Below, piece by piece: positions 1 to 6,682 of a stretch of 7,520 nucleotides of DNA. Location: positions 1-7,520 of the forward strand of contig JAUSPM010000069.1 in the NCBI GenBank assembly GCA_030655675.1, written 5' to 3'. The first letter of the stretch is position 1, and every line of letters begins with the position of its first letter. This stretch comes from Methanosarcinaceae archaeon. GTDB taxonomy: Archaea; Halobacteriota; Methanosarcinia; Methanosarcinales; Methanosarcinaceae. The translations under genes were made by a program, and so were the position numbers. The notes under the pieces were generated by a model. It made no database searches, was not told the DNA's origin, and saw only the letters and a list, made by a program, of their open reading frames with translations.

Positions 1-7
1 TGTGAAA

Positions 8-76
8 ACACCCGACCGCACAATTTACGAAAGCAAACGTGACTGAACCAGAGGGATGGTATGGCGGTCAGGGTGT
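8..76 (-). terminator. Long stem-loop after the 26-codon ORF, possible terminator or structured RNA
   Basis: Bases 8-19 (acacccgaccgc) pair with 64-76 (gcggtcagggtgt), giving 12 base pairs with one bulged A at 70 and a 44-base loop. On the minus strand the stem starts five bases after the stop codon of the small ORF at 82-162 and is followed by TTTT. This position suggests a transcript 3' end or a structured 3' untranslated region. The loop is larger than in a classic intrinsic terminator and archaeal terminators are often only T-rich, so a small RNA or the right end of a mobile element are alternatives. The pairing is visible; the role is inferred. Confidence 0.35.
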
Positions 77-81
77 GTTGA

Positions 82-162
82 TCACTGTGATTTTCGTTCG
101 AATGATTCGAATTGTTCGTAGTGCCTTGCGCGTTCGACCAGATCCTTGAAATATTCTTCCAT
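82..162 (-). CDS. Small ORF of 26 codons, unknown function
   Basis: I do not recognise this peptide. It starts at ATG 162 and ends at TGA 82, and is highly charged and aromatic (starts MEEYFKDLV, ends FERKSQ), as in a short amphipathic helix. Support for translation is a very good ribosome binding site, GAGGTGA, ending six bases before the ATG and complementary to the archaeal 16S 3' end, plus a TATA-like promoter module at 212-240 about 50 bases upstream. A stem-loop follows the stop. It occupies the place where tnpB lies in the related element at 5441-6816, but the peptide does not resemble the start of TnpB. A 15-base palindrome (97-111, TTCGAAT-g-ATTCGAA) lies within it. It could be a genuine small protein or a chance ORF in a decayed element. 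Confidence 0.45.
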   Translation of the reverse strand: MEEYFKDLVERARHYEQFESFERKSQ

Positions 163-211
163 GCTATTTCACCTCTATTACTATATACTACGGCAGGGTA
201 TATTAACGCGG

Positions 212-240
212 GCCAAGCGGGGTGAAAGTAATATTTGAGA
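212..240 (-). promoter_or_regulatory. Copy 1 of the shared promoter module
   Basis: Bases 212-236 match 6683-6707 at 24 of 25 positions and 2145-2169 at 23 of 25. Read on the minus strand the module has an AT-rich TATA-like core (CAAATATTACTTT) followed by CACCCCGCTTGGC. An archaeal start site some 25 bases downstream would fall near 207, giving a ~45-base leader before the ATG at 162. Promoter function is inferred from the AT core and from its position ahead of three unrelated genes. Confidence 0.5.
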
Positions 241-328
241 TCCATCGTATCGAGTAATCCAACAGCTTTTTGGGGTCGGTATTACAATTTGTGTGTGGGT
301 TTTGCTAGCGCCCCTGCGCTCCAATGGG
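212..328 (-). repeat. Solo left end related to the TnpB element
   Basis: This 117-base stretch aligns in the same orientation with the left end of the TnpB element at 6683-6816. Shared blocks are the promoter module, an attacaatt/actacaatt block near the middle, and an end block with an imperfect hairpin at 302-324 (arms GCGC/GCGC flanked by TTG and CAA). The TnpB copy has about 24 extra bases that include a 9-bp hairpin. No tnpB follows here. The outer end (CCCATTGG on the minus strand) lies eight bases past the stop codon of the toxin gene, so it probably inserted, or was left behind, right at that gene's 3' end. It may be a decayed insertion sequence or a short element using only these ends; no right end is recognisable within the window. 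Confidence 0.65.
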
Positions 329-336
329 CCAACATG

Positions 337-1131
337 TCACCTTATAAGCTCTAGGAATACCCTTTCAATCTCATCCGGACTAACACCGATAATGTTGCTT
401 ACTGCCAATATTTCTTTTTTGGAAAAAGAGTTGATAGTCCGTTTGATGCCCTTTTTATCACTGAACTGAAAAACCCTTGATTTAATATCTGAGATATCAA
501 CATCGGTAAACCAAAGTAAAGCGAAAATATCAGCAATATCCTTCAACCGCTTATGTTCTTTATCTCTATTAACAACTGAGTTCAATTTGGTTGCAAGGAG
601 AACATGAGTTTGTGGTAACCATAGATTTTTTCCAAGTGATCGATCTGTAATTCGATTTGTTTTTTCTGTGAAAACCATCTCAAGTAGCGGTTCGTCGATT
701 GGATTGAATTTAAAAATGTTGTGGAATTTTGGATGAATTATGTCAACAATTGGATCGATGTACAAAGGAAATATGAAGTGCGTGGGTGTGTTTTTCACTT
801 CATTGTCACTTAGTTCCTTTTCAGTTTCGATGTGGAATTCTTTCAAATATCGAAATCCTACCGGCATGAAACGAAGTTGATTTTCAATAATTTGAAGAGA
901 TCTGGCAAAAGAAGATTCAAGTATGGACTCCTCATTCCATTGTGTCTCAAAATGAAATCCTAAATCGATATCTCTTGAGCCAATATAGTTTCTACCTGTT
1001 GCGGTTCTGAAATTCTCATTCACGCTATGGTAAACCGCCCATCCACCGATCAAACAAATTGGTTCTTCGAGTTTGTCAACCACGGTTTTTAGATATCGGG
1101 ATGATATTTCGGTCTCATATGTTTCATACAT
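337..1131 (-). CDS. AbiEii-like nucleotidyltransferase, toxin of an AbiE-type system
   Basis: This 264-residue protein has the signature of the nucleotidyltransferase-fold AbiEii toxins: a GGWAVYHSV block at residues 29-37, the metal-binding GSRDIDLGF at 51-59 (D54 and D56), an acidic strand YIDPIVDII at 124-132, and a late K182...RDKEHKRLKDIADI block (189-202), the usual final motif with conserved Lys and Asp. Family knowledge: AbiEii toxins transfer nucleotides and arrest growth, for example during phage infection, under control of a paired antitoxin. The start ATG at 1131 overlaps the upstream antitoxin gene by eight bases (ATGTATGA), indicating coupled translation. The gene appears complete, with all motifs present. 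Only general AbiEii features are recognisable, so the target is unknown; archaeal members are diverse and a different substrate is possible. Confidence 0.8.
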   Translation of the reverse strand: MYETYETEISSRYLKTVVDKLEEPICLIGGWAVYHSVNENFRTATGRNYIGSRDIDLGFHFETQWNEESILESSFARSLQIIENQLRFMPVGFRYLKEFHIETEKELSDNEVKNTPTHFIFPLYIDPIVDIIHPKFHNIFKFNPIDEPLLEMVFTEKTNRITDRSLGKNLWLPQTHVLLATKLNSVVNRDKEHKRLKDIADIFALLWFTDVDISDIKSRVFQFSDKKGIKRTINSFSKKEILAVSNIIGVSPDEIERVFLELIR

Positions 1132-1705
1132 TTTTCATCATCCGTTTGATGAGCAATTCGGCAGCTTCCACACATACTCCACCCTCATTCATCAAGTCAA
1201 TTATCAATTGTGGCATAGAAACGAGTTTTAATTCATCCTTTTCAAAGGAATCATAAAAAACATGTTCGTCTGAGAGTAATAGCCGCACATTTCCTTTACC
1301 AACAAGCCCATTTTTTGAGAGCAAGTCGTGCCAGTAATTCCAATCACCTTCTCTTATGTAAACATCGATCCGGCTTGGGAACAGATAATTCTGAACTAGA
1401 TTTTCTGCCTGGTATGTAGTCAATGCATAAGGCAGGGATACGTTTTTGAGAGTTTTCAGAGGGTCTTTAAGCATATATTCTCTATGCTTATTTTTGATAC
1501 GATGCGATTGCCAGTAATTCAATAGGCCAAGGTAGTCTAAAACTTCATTATCTTTCACCAGGTTCATTTTGGTAAGTTTCATGAAAAATTCTCGCACCCA
1601 TGGGTATGAACAGTCAGCCAGTTTGGCAATTCTGTATTTGCTTATGTCTCCTGATGGATTATTTGCTATTATCCGGAGTATTCGATCTCTTATTTTTCCG
1701 CGCAT
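1124..1705 (-). CDS. AbiEi-like winged-helix antitoxin
   Basis: This 193-residue protein starts with a winged helix-turn-helix (about residues 5-50; ISKYRIAKLADCSYPWVREF is the helix pair) and continues into a domain with the AbiEi pattern. That pattern includes YLFPSRIDVYI (107-117), GNVRLLLSDEHVFYD (138-152) and a closing VSMPQLIIDLMNEGG...EAAELLIKRM (162-189), similar to the family's DL...GG...EAA..L ending. AbiEi proteins neutralise AbiEii toxins and repress their own promoter. Antitoxin first, toxin second with overlapping ends is the usual arrangement. The ATG at 1705 has no ribosome binding site, but a TATA box centred near 1732 would place the start site at about 1707, so the message is probably leaderless. 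A symmetric candidate operator (1715-1778) covers the promoter. Family assignment rests on motif pattern and gene pairing. Confidence 0.75.
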   Translation of the reverse strand: MRGKIRDRILRIIANNPSGDISKYRIAKLADCSYPWVREFFMKLTKMNLVKDNEVLDYLGLLNYWQSHRIKNKHREYMLKDPLKTLKNVSLPYALTTYQAENLVQNYLFPSRIDVYIREGDWNYWHDLLSKNGLVGKGNVRLLLSDEHVFYDSFEKDELKLVSMPQLIIDLMNEGGVCVEAAELLIKRMMKNV

Positions 1706-1714
1706 ATGTATGTT

Positions 1715-1778
1715 GGTAACATGCTATGTTTATATACTTTACCTATATAGGTATCTCTTAATATTTATATATGTTACC
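1715..1778. promoter_or_regulatory. Symmetric candidate operator of the AbiE-like operon
   Basis: Outer arms ggtaacat (1715-1722) and atgttacc (1771-1778) form an exact 8-bp inverted repeat centred at 1746.5. At exactly the same centre lies a perfect 14-bp palindrome, tacctatataggta (1740-1753). The inner arm also belongs to a smaller palindrome, ATGTT-ggt-AACAT, at 1710-1722. The array encloses the TATA box of the antitoxin gene. AbiEi antitoxins are known to bind inverted repeats in their own promoters, so autoregulation through this array is a reasonable inference. The symmetry is directly visible; binding is not. Confidence 0.55.
1729..1736 (-). promoter_or_regulatory. TATA box of the AbiE-like operon
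   Basis: On the minus strand the sequence reads AAAGTATATAAAC, with a good archaeal TATA box TATATAAA at 1736-1729. Its centre is 27 bases from the antitoxin ATG at 1705, the usual distance from TATA box to transcription start, and no Shine-Dalgarno sequence lies between. This predicts a leaderless message. It lies between the central palindrome and one outer arm of the candidate operator. Confidence 0.6.
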
Positions 1779-1812
1779 TTCACAATACTGGAAAAGTCAT
1801 TTGCATATATCA

Positions 1813-2109
1813 TCATTCTGAACAGAACATATTAAAATCCGGCTGGGGAAGATTATCGTACTGAATTTTGATATCATAAACTGAGATTCCGGCTGGAAGA
1901 TCCATCATTTTGAGTGCTTGTTTCGTATCAGCCATGAGGTTTTCAGGATTTTCAAGCAGGTATTCTGCAAGTGCCAGATTGTCCCAATCAATATCAACGA
2001 AATCGATTGTTAATATTTGTTGGTCAGGTGACTTATCTACAAGTTTGGCAATATCGCTCAAATAATGATCTTCTAAGAAGGATTTTAAATTTTCAATCAT
2101 ATTAGTCAC
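1813..2109 (-). CDS. Stand-alone MCM N-terminal-domain-like protein
   Basis: This protein of about 98 residues (95 if it starts at ATG 2100) resembles the first, helical subdomain of archaeal MCM helicases. It has a leading FL..HYL..I block, an IDFVDIDWDNLALAEYLLEN stretch like the MCM 'IDy.DL..fd..LA..Ll.nP' motif, ENPENLMADTKQALK, and an ending IKIQYDNLP like the start of the MCM beta domain. It stops soon after this (QPDFNMFCSE); the OB fold, zinc finger, hairpins and AAA+ ATPase are absent. The bases after the stop do not continue MCM in any frame I read. The start chosen is GTG 2109, 11 bases after GAGGAG (2126-2121). It has its own promoter module, so it may be an expressed partner or competitor of the host helicase rather than debris. 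The assignment rests on pattern recall. Confidence 0.6.
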   Translation of the reverse strand: MTNMIENLKSFLEDHYLSDIAKLVDKSPDQQILTIDFVDIDWDNLALAEYLLENPENLMADTKQALKMMDLPAGISVYDIKIQYDNLPQPDFNMFCSE

Positions 2110-2120
2110 TTGAACATATA

Positions 2121-2126
2121 CTCCTC
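2121..2126 (-). promoter_or_regulatory. Ribosome binding site for the MCM-like gene
   Basis: GAGGAG on the minus strand lies 11 bases before GTG 2109 and 20 before ATG 2100, favouring the GTG start. Between them an out-of-frame ATG (2117) opens a three-codon ORF, ATG TTC AAG TGA, whose stop overlaps the GTG. Either translation is coupled through this mini-ORF or the short ORF is incidental. Confidence 0.4.
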
Positions 2127-2144
2127 GAACGCATATCAATATTA

Positions 2145-2173
2145 GCCAAGCAGGGTGAAAATAATATTTAAAG
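2145..2173 (-). promoter_or_regulatory. Copy 2 of the shared promoter module, ahead of the MCM-like gene
   Basis: Bases 2145-2169 match copy 1 at 23 of 25 positions and copy 3 at 22 of 25. On the minus strand it reads CTTTAAATATTATTTT then CACCCTGCTTGGC. The AT core is centred near 2165, so a start site near 2140 is expected, about 30 bases before the GTG. Unlike the other two copies, homology does not continue into the hairpin-bearing left end; the helicase stop codon lies just upstream at 2195. This copy alone argues that the module is a promoter rather than only an insertion-sequence end. Confidence 0.5.
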
Positions 2174-2194
2174 CAGATTACTCCTAAAATCCAG

Positions 2195-5100
2195 TCATGT
2201 AGCCCGCATACATGTTAATATTGCCCCAGCATTCGGCTGTAAAAAATCCAATTCAAAACTCTGCTGATCTCCATTATTCCTACAAAAATCAACGAGGCTG
2301 AGCATATGGTTAAGTCCTTTTGCGGCCTTTTCATTTTGTAAAATATCCATATGCGCTTCCAATAGTGGTCTTGGCAGGAAAACAATGCATTTGGATTTGG
2401 CTCTTGTTACTGAAACGTTGAGCCTGTTCAAACTGTAGATGAATTCCGCTTCGTTCATTGCGGTTTCAGTATCGCTCACTCCATAACTCACGATCACAAC
2501 TTCAGATTCCTGCCCCTGCATCTTATCAACGGTATCCACAAAAGTGGGATATTTCCATTTTTTGAGTATACTGAGTTTGTCTTTGATAGCACTGATCTGT
2601 GCATGATGCGGACTCACAATGAACAAGCCGTGCCGCCAGAAGTTCGAATCTCCGTTTTCATCATCGGGATATAATATTTCGGTAGTTTTTTGAGGCAAAC
2701 GTTCTCGTATTTGAATTGTGAGTTTAGCAACCAATTCAGCTTCAATGATATTTTCTACAGATGCCTGAACATTCTCAAGAATACAGACTACCAGAGGTGA
2801 ATTTGGATCAAGTACCCATTCGACAAATTGTTTTTCAGTATCTGAAGATCCAATATTCGTGTTTTCAAATAACAAGTTCAGTCTATGTGAACCAATTCCG
2901 GGTGTTGCCGGTTTGAATTCATCACCATATAATGTTTCGGCCGGGAATCGTGTTAATGTATCGTTCATTCTCCAGTTTTCAAGAAGTTGACACGTATACT
3001 TTGGTTGTACTTCGTCATCCCTGTGTCGAAGATATGTGAATATGGATTCATGCAATCCCGGTAATCCATCTTCAGGGTCAGGATAATCTCCGGATATTAT
3101 TGGTGGTAACTGCAGGTCATCACCGGCCAAAACCAACCGATTTCCACAACCCAAAATCGACATTCCAACTGCCAGTTCACCGAATTTCATCTGTGATGCT
3201 TCATCGACAATGAGTATATCAAATAGACCTATATTCCGTTTGATCTTGTTGAAACCATAAACCGTGCTGCCCATTACCAAATATGGTTGTTCTTCAAGTT
3301 CTTCAATTTTATATTCATTTATACTTTTGAGTTTTTCATAACCGACTTCTGTTCTCGTCTCTCCGATCTTGTAGATCTGCAAGTCATGTTCTAAATTCTC
3401 TTCATTTGAAAACTCCTGTATCTTGATCAGGATATTCTCCACCGCTGCATGTGTGAATGCAGTAACCCCGATCCGCACTTGAATCCCTTGATCTCTTTTT
3501 GCCTTCACGAAACATAAAACCGATTTGGCTAACAGATGTGTCTTTCCAGTCCCGGGTGGACCCCAGATAAGGGTTAACCTATTGTTAATAATGTGCTCAA
3601 ATGCATGCTTTTGACTGTCTGTAAATGATGCGTTCTGTGCATATACCATGGCATTTGCGCGAACAGTCTCGTTCTCATTAATTCTTCTTGTAAAACGGTT
3701 TGGATTACGTAAAAGTTGGATGAAATCATTTTCATCTTGTTTATTAATTTCTTTGAGTCGTCCCAATACATGCCTGGATGTAAAATCAGTATATCTTGGA
3801 TGGATGATCGCTATATCTTCGGTTTTAAAAGGTTCTTCCTTATCACCGTATTCGATCTCCATATAGAGCAGTTTCACTTTTCCATCTTTTGGATCAATTT
3901 TCTTGTCATAGACTCTTGCAAACGAGATATCTTTTTTTGTAGTTGGTGCGAAAGTTCCCCTAAATTGGTAATCATCAAAAGCGATCTGTGCTTTTTCCCC
4001 TTCTTTTCCTAATGGTGCGAGTATACTCAAAAATGTTTCATTTTGTTCAAATAAACTTGAATCGATAGGGTTCACCAGTTTCCATATATCCATTCCAATA
4101 TATTCCAGTGGTATGCTAATTCCTTCCCTGACTCTTTCTTTCCACGACATGCTACGTTTTTTGCGAATTGCCAGCGCTGATGTGAACGATTCATATTGTG
4201 TTATGAAATCCAGTTTAGATAATTCCGGATACTTGAAATCGGTTGAATCATAAAATTTGAATTTTGGTGGCCAGTTGACCAGTAGATGACGGGCTTTGGC
4301 ACGGATGCCACTAAGGACACTGCTAGAGGCGACCAGTCGTCTTGAAAGTTCACTTCCAACCCATTCAACAGCTTCGGGTTTGTTACCACTCCACGCCATT
4401 GCAATGGCGTCATATTTCAATGTATTACTATGTTCGAACCAAAACAGATCAGAAGGTTTTAATTCATAATCAAAATCCGGTGCCGGAAATGCTTTCAAGA
4501 CTTCAGGAAGACGGGTCACAAATGGTATCGGCAACCCTGCGATCATGTTAATTTCCTGTGTCAATACAACCAAAGGATACGATATTCTATCGGATGGATG
4601 GAGTTCCATTTCAGACAGACCTGTATTGTGAAAATGGAACATTAGTTTTAAGGAAACGAATGCAAGTTTTGGATCTTTTACCGATTCATTAAGTAATTTA
4701 TTGAACAGTATCTGTTCATAAGTATCAAATACATACGCTTGAAGTGATTTCTGCTCTCTCCACTCCTTATTCTGATTGTAATCATGAACGATTTTCAATT
4801 CGTTGAAGAGGTCATTTAGGAATTTGAATTGTATATCTAAACACTCTTCCGGACTTTTTGCGACATGCATCACTTCATGGGATGTATCACCGAAGATGTC
4901 TTTTCCTTTGAATCTTCGAAACCCTGCAGCATAAACCTGCCCGGATATTGGATCAGATTGGAGTGTCATGAAAATACTCACATTTTCATTGATTGGTAGT
5001 GCCAATGAAATACCGCCATGCAGTACCACATCTCCTGTATTCAGAGCATTGATCGTATTGCGTAATCGATCCCCTCTATTTCGAAGAGATCCACAATTAT

Positions 5101-5239
5101 CCAACAATTCATCTGCATTTTGATTGTTTTGTAGAAAACTCTCAAGATCCGACAATGTGTTGACAGAATCTTCTTCCACCCACGCAGCATCCCGTAAATA
5201 TTGTCTTCCTCCAACCGATAGATCCGGTATAAGGGACAC
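2195..5239 (-). CDS. SF1 (Dna2/Upf1-like) helicase part of a disrupted nuclease-helicase
   Basis: This is the long intact frame of a Dna2-like protein, 1014 residues from GTG 5239. Residues 1-530 are an uncharacterised linker region. The SF1 helicase core follows: Walker A GPPGTGKT (560-567), motif Ia-like TAFTHAAVEN (593-602), Walker B VDEAS (678-682), motif III LAGDDLQLPP (704-713), a VDTVDKMQGQESEVV block (901-915) and motif VI NRLNVSVTRAK (938-948). All helicase motifs look intact. The frame is open further upstream to 5476 and encodes the end of an Fe-S nuclease domain, so this is not the native start. No ATG exists upstream in the frame, and no ribosome binding site precedes GTG 5239. 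The original gene began at 7212 and was split by the TnpB element. Absence of stops or frameshifts suggests recent disruption or continued use as a helicase-only protein. Confidence 0.8.
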   Translation of the reverse strand: MSLIPDLSVGGRQYLRDAAWVEEDSVNTLSDLESFLQNNQNADELLDNCGSLRNRGDRLRNTINALNTGDVVLHGGISLALPINENVSIFMTLQSDPISGQVYAAGFRRFKGKDIFGDTSHEVMHVAKSPEECLDIQFKFLNDLFNELKIVHDYNQNKEWREQKSLQAYVFDTYEQILFNKLLNESVKDPKLAFVSLKLMFHFHNTGLSEMELHPSDRISYPLVVLTQEINMIAGLPIPFVTRLPEVLKAFPAPDFDYELKPSDLFWFEHSNTLKYDAIAMAWSGNKPEAVEWVGSELSRRLVASSSVLSGIRAKARHLLVNWPPKFKFYDSTDFKYPELSKLDFITQYESFTSALAIRKKRSMSWKERVREGISIPLEYIGMDIWKLVNPIDSSLFEQNETFLSILAPLGKEGEKAQIAFDDYQFRGTFAPTTKKDISFARVYDKKIDPKDGKVKLLYMEIEYGDKEEPFKTEDIAIIHPRYTDFTSRHVLGRLKEINKQDENDFIQLLRNPNRFTRRINENETVRANAMVYAQNASFTDSQKHAFEHIINNRLTLIWGPPGTGKTHLLAKSVLCFVKAKRDQGIQVRIGVTAFTHAAVENILIKIQEFSNEENLEHDLQIYKIGETRTEVGYEKLKSINEYKIEELEEQPYLVMGSTVYGFNKIKRNIGLFDILIVDEASQMKFGELAVGMSILGCGNRLVLAGDDLQLPPIISGDYPDPEDGLPGLHESIFTYLRHRDDEVQPKYTCQLLENWRMNDTLTRFPAETLYGDEFKPATPGIGSHRLNLLFENTNIGSSDTEKQFVEWVLDPNSPLVVCILENVQASVENIIEAELVAKLTIQIRERLPQKTTEILYPDDENGDSNFWRHGLFIVSPHHAQISAIKDKLSILKKWKYPTFVDTVDKMQGQESEVVIVSYGVSDTETAMNEAEFIYSLNRLNVSVTRAKSKCIVFLPRPLLEAHMDILQNEKAAKGLNHMLSLVDFCRNNGDQQSFELDFLQPNAGAILTCMRAT

Positions 5240-5440
5240 AGATCTCGTATCGTGTGATTCCGATTTACATATCTGGTAATATTCACATTGTTCGCATTTG
5301 TTGTACAGATGCCAGGAAACATCTTCAATCGGAGTTGTCAGGATATTTGGAAGGCGGTTTCTAAGGAAATCTTCAACAACTTTTATATTAAAACTTAGAT
5401 CGAACAGTTCAGGTTCATCCTGTTCGTATAGCCAGGTGAC
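5240..5440 (-). pseudogene. Remnant of the Cas4/Dna2-type nuclease domain, cysteine cluster end
   Basis: The helicase frame read upstream of its first possible start shows host-gene sequence: VTWLYEQDEPELFDL followed by VVEDFLRNRLPNIL and then a cluster NKCEQCEYYQICK. The CxxCx(5)C spacing is that of the three C-terminal cysteines of the Fe-S cluster in Cas4/Dna2-type PD-(D/E)XK nucleases; the fourth cysteine is near the N-terminus, in the fragment at 6817-7212. The VTWLYE strand corresponds to the strand that follows the active-site helix in this family. So the protein resumes downstream of the catalytic residues. The junction with the element is near 5441. Without a start codon this stretch is probably not translated. 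Confidence 0.7.
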
Positions 5441-6621
5441 ATGCCCCCGTCTACAAGATGGCGGCCTCCTGCTTCATTGACGTTCCAACGAACATCTCCA
5501 CAGGCGTTAATTCGGGCATGTCCTGCCCCTACTCGTTTAAGAATATTGATCGCAGCATTAACATCCCTGTCCATTTCTAATCCACAGTAAGGACACTTGT
5601 GTATACGTACTGAAAGAGATTTTGGAACTTTTTTACCACAACTGCTACAATTTTGAGTTGTATTCTTTGGATCAACCAATTCCACTACTTTACAAGCGTA
5701 CTCTGCTTTGTGTTTCGTAAATTGAATTAATTGATACCATCCTGCATCAGATATACTCTTTGCAAGACGATGATTTTTTACCATATTTTGAATTTGAAGT
5801 TTTTCAAAAACAATCAGATCGTATGCATTGACAAGTTTTCGACTTACCTTGTGTGCAAAATCCTGCCTCTGATTCCTGATATTACGATGAAGTTTAGCAA
5901 CCTTTATCCGTTGCTTGTTCCTGTTATTAGATCCTTTGATTTTCCGGCTTAACGATCTCTGTGCTCGGACCATTTTCTCTTCTGATTGTCGAAGATACTG
6001 CGGTGGTGCTACCTGCTCACCATCACTCAATGTGATCAATGATTTAAGACCAACATCAATACCTATGGATTTACCCGTCATTTCAGTACATGAAGTGTTA
6101 TTCATCTCTACTGAGAATGACACATACCATTGATCAACATCTCGCTTGATAGTACAGGTTTTTATCTTACCTTCAATCTCTCTATGTTGGATCAGTTTGA
6201 TATCACCTATCTTTGAGAGGTTCAACTTACCTTCATCAGTGATTGAAAATCCCTTCTGTGGATATGTAAATGAATCGTACCGATTTCTTCCCTGAAAACG
6301 TGGATATCCATATCCATTGAAAAAGTTCTTGAACGATTTATCAAGCCTTCTTAATACGTTTTGAAGTACCTGAGCATAGACTAATTTCTGCTCATTTGTT
6401 TTGGATACTGTTAGATCTCTCGCTTGGTCATAATAATCAATCCATTCAGGTTTACCGAATGGAAATAGTTGAAGATAAGAATACAGTTTATTCATTTCAG
6501 CCTGATGTTTTCTTTCGGCTAATGAGGAATTGTACAACCATCTGCAGGTGTTCAGTGTACCAATTAGTTTAACTTCCTGTTTTTTGGAAGGATATATCCT
6601 GAACTTGTATGTTTTGATCAT
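5395..6621 (-). CDS. tnpB: TnpB, RNA-guided nuclease of an IS200/IS605 (IS1341-type) element
   Basis: This 408-residue OrfB/TnpB protein has a characteristic start (MIKTYKFRIYPSKKQ), the helical region with WLYNSSLAER, and a RuvC-like nuclease core: GIDVGLKSL (D189), VFEKLQ (E273) and DRDVNAAINIL (D353). A zinc ribbon has C325, C328, C343 and C346. All three catalytic acids are present, so it could be active. Family knowledge: TnpB cuts DNA guided by an RNA from the element's right end, which favours retention of the element. No tnpA transposase gene is near, as in IS1341-type elements. The ATG at 6621 follows AGGTGG with 10 bases between. The last ~15 residues (from MSPGYTN) come from the flanking host gene read in another frame, so the native tail probably differs between insertions. 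Confidence 0.92.
   Translation of the reverse strand: MIKTYKFRIYPSKKQEVKLIGTLNTCRWLYNSSLAERKHQAEMNKLYSYLQLFPFGKPEWIDYYDQARDLTVSKTNEQKLVYAQVLQNVLRRLDKSFKNFFNGYGYPRFQGRNRYDSFTYPQKGFSITDEGKLNLSKIGDIKLIQHREIEGKIKTCTIKRDVDQWYVSFSVEMNNTSCTEMTGKSIGIDVGLKSLITLSDGEQVAPPQYLRQSEEKMVRAQRSLSRKIKGSNNRNKQRIKVAKLHRNIRNQRQDFAHKVSRKLVNAYDLIVFEKLQIQNMVKNHRLAKSISDAGWYQLIQFTKHKAEYACKVVELVDPKNTTQNCSSCGKKVPKSLSVRIHKCPYCGLEMDRDVNAAINILKRVGAGHARINACGDVRWNVNEAGGRHLVDGGMSPGYTNRMNLNCSI
5421..5560 (-). ncRNA. Predicted right-end (omega) RNA of the TnpB element with guide
   Basis: TnpB proteins use an RNA made from the 3' end of their gene and the element's right end; the bases just outside act as guide. Here the region contains a hairpin at 5479-5496 (GATGTTC/GAACGTC with one G-T pair, loop GTTG) and a second possible stem between GCCGCC and GGGGGC close to the end (about 5444-5466). 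The guide would be roughly 5440-5421 on the minus strand, the codons for TWLYEQ of the disrupted nuclease-helicase. Exact ends are not visible; the 5' limit given is approximate. No similar sequence was recognised elsewhere in the window. Confidence 0.4.
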
Positions 6622-6682
6622 GTACTCTCAGCCACCTATGTTTTGTCAAATATTAATAGGACTTATTCCTACATATATCAAA

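Noticed and set aside
97..111. A 15-base palindrome TTCGAAT-g-ATTCGAA as an operator.
   Set aside because: It lies within the small ORF and encodes a repeated Phe-Glu pattern (QFESFE); with no other copy or promoter nearby, a binding-site role is unsupported.
1059..1835. Plus-strand frames opposite the AbiE-like genes, and those opposite the helicase and TnpB.
   Set aside because: They lack recognisable domains, ribosome binding sites and promoters, and lie antisense to well-supported genes.
5041..5328. A 95-codon minus-strand frame overlapping the start of the helicase frame.
   Set aside because: The helicase frame here encodes the recognisable CxxCx5C cluster and continuous downstream protein; the alternative frame has no family resemblance.
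333..5443. The 10-mer CATGTCACCT occurs next to the solo left end (plus 333-342) and at the right end of the TnpB element (minus 5443-5434), like a shared end sequence.
   Set aside because: The orientations relative to the element are opposite, one copy overlaps the toxin stop codon, and dozens of shared 10-mers are expected by chance in 7.5 kb read on both strands.
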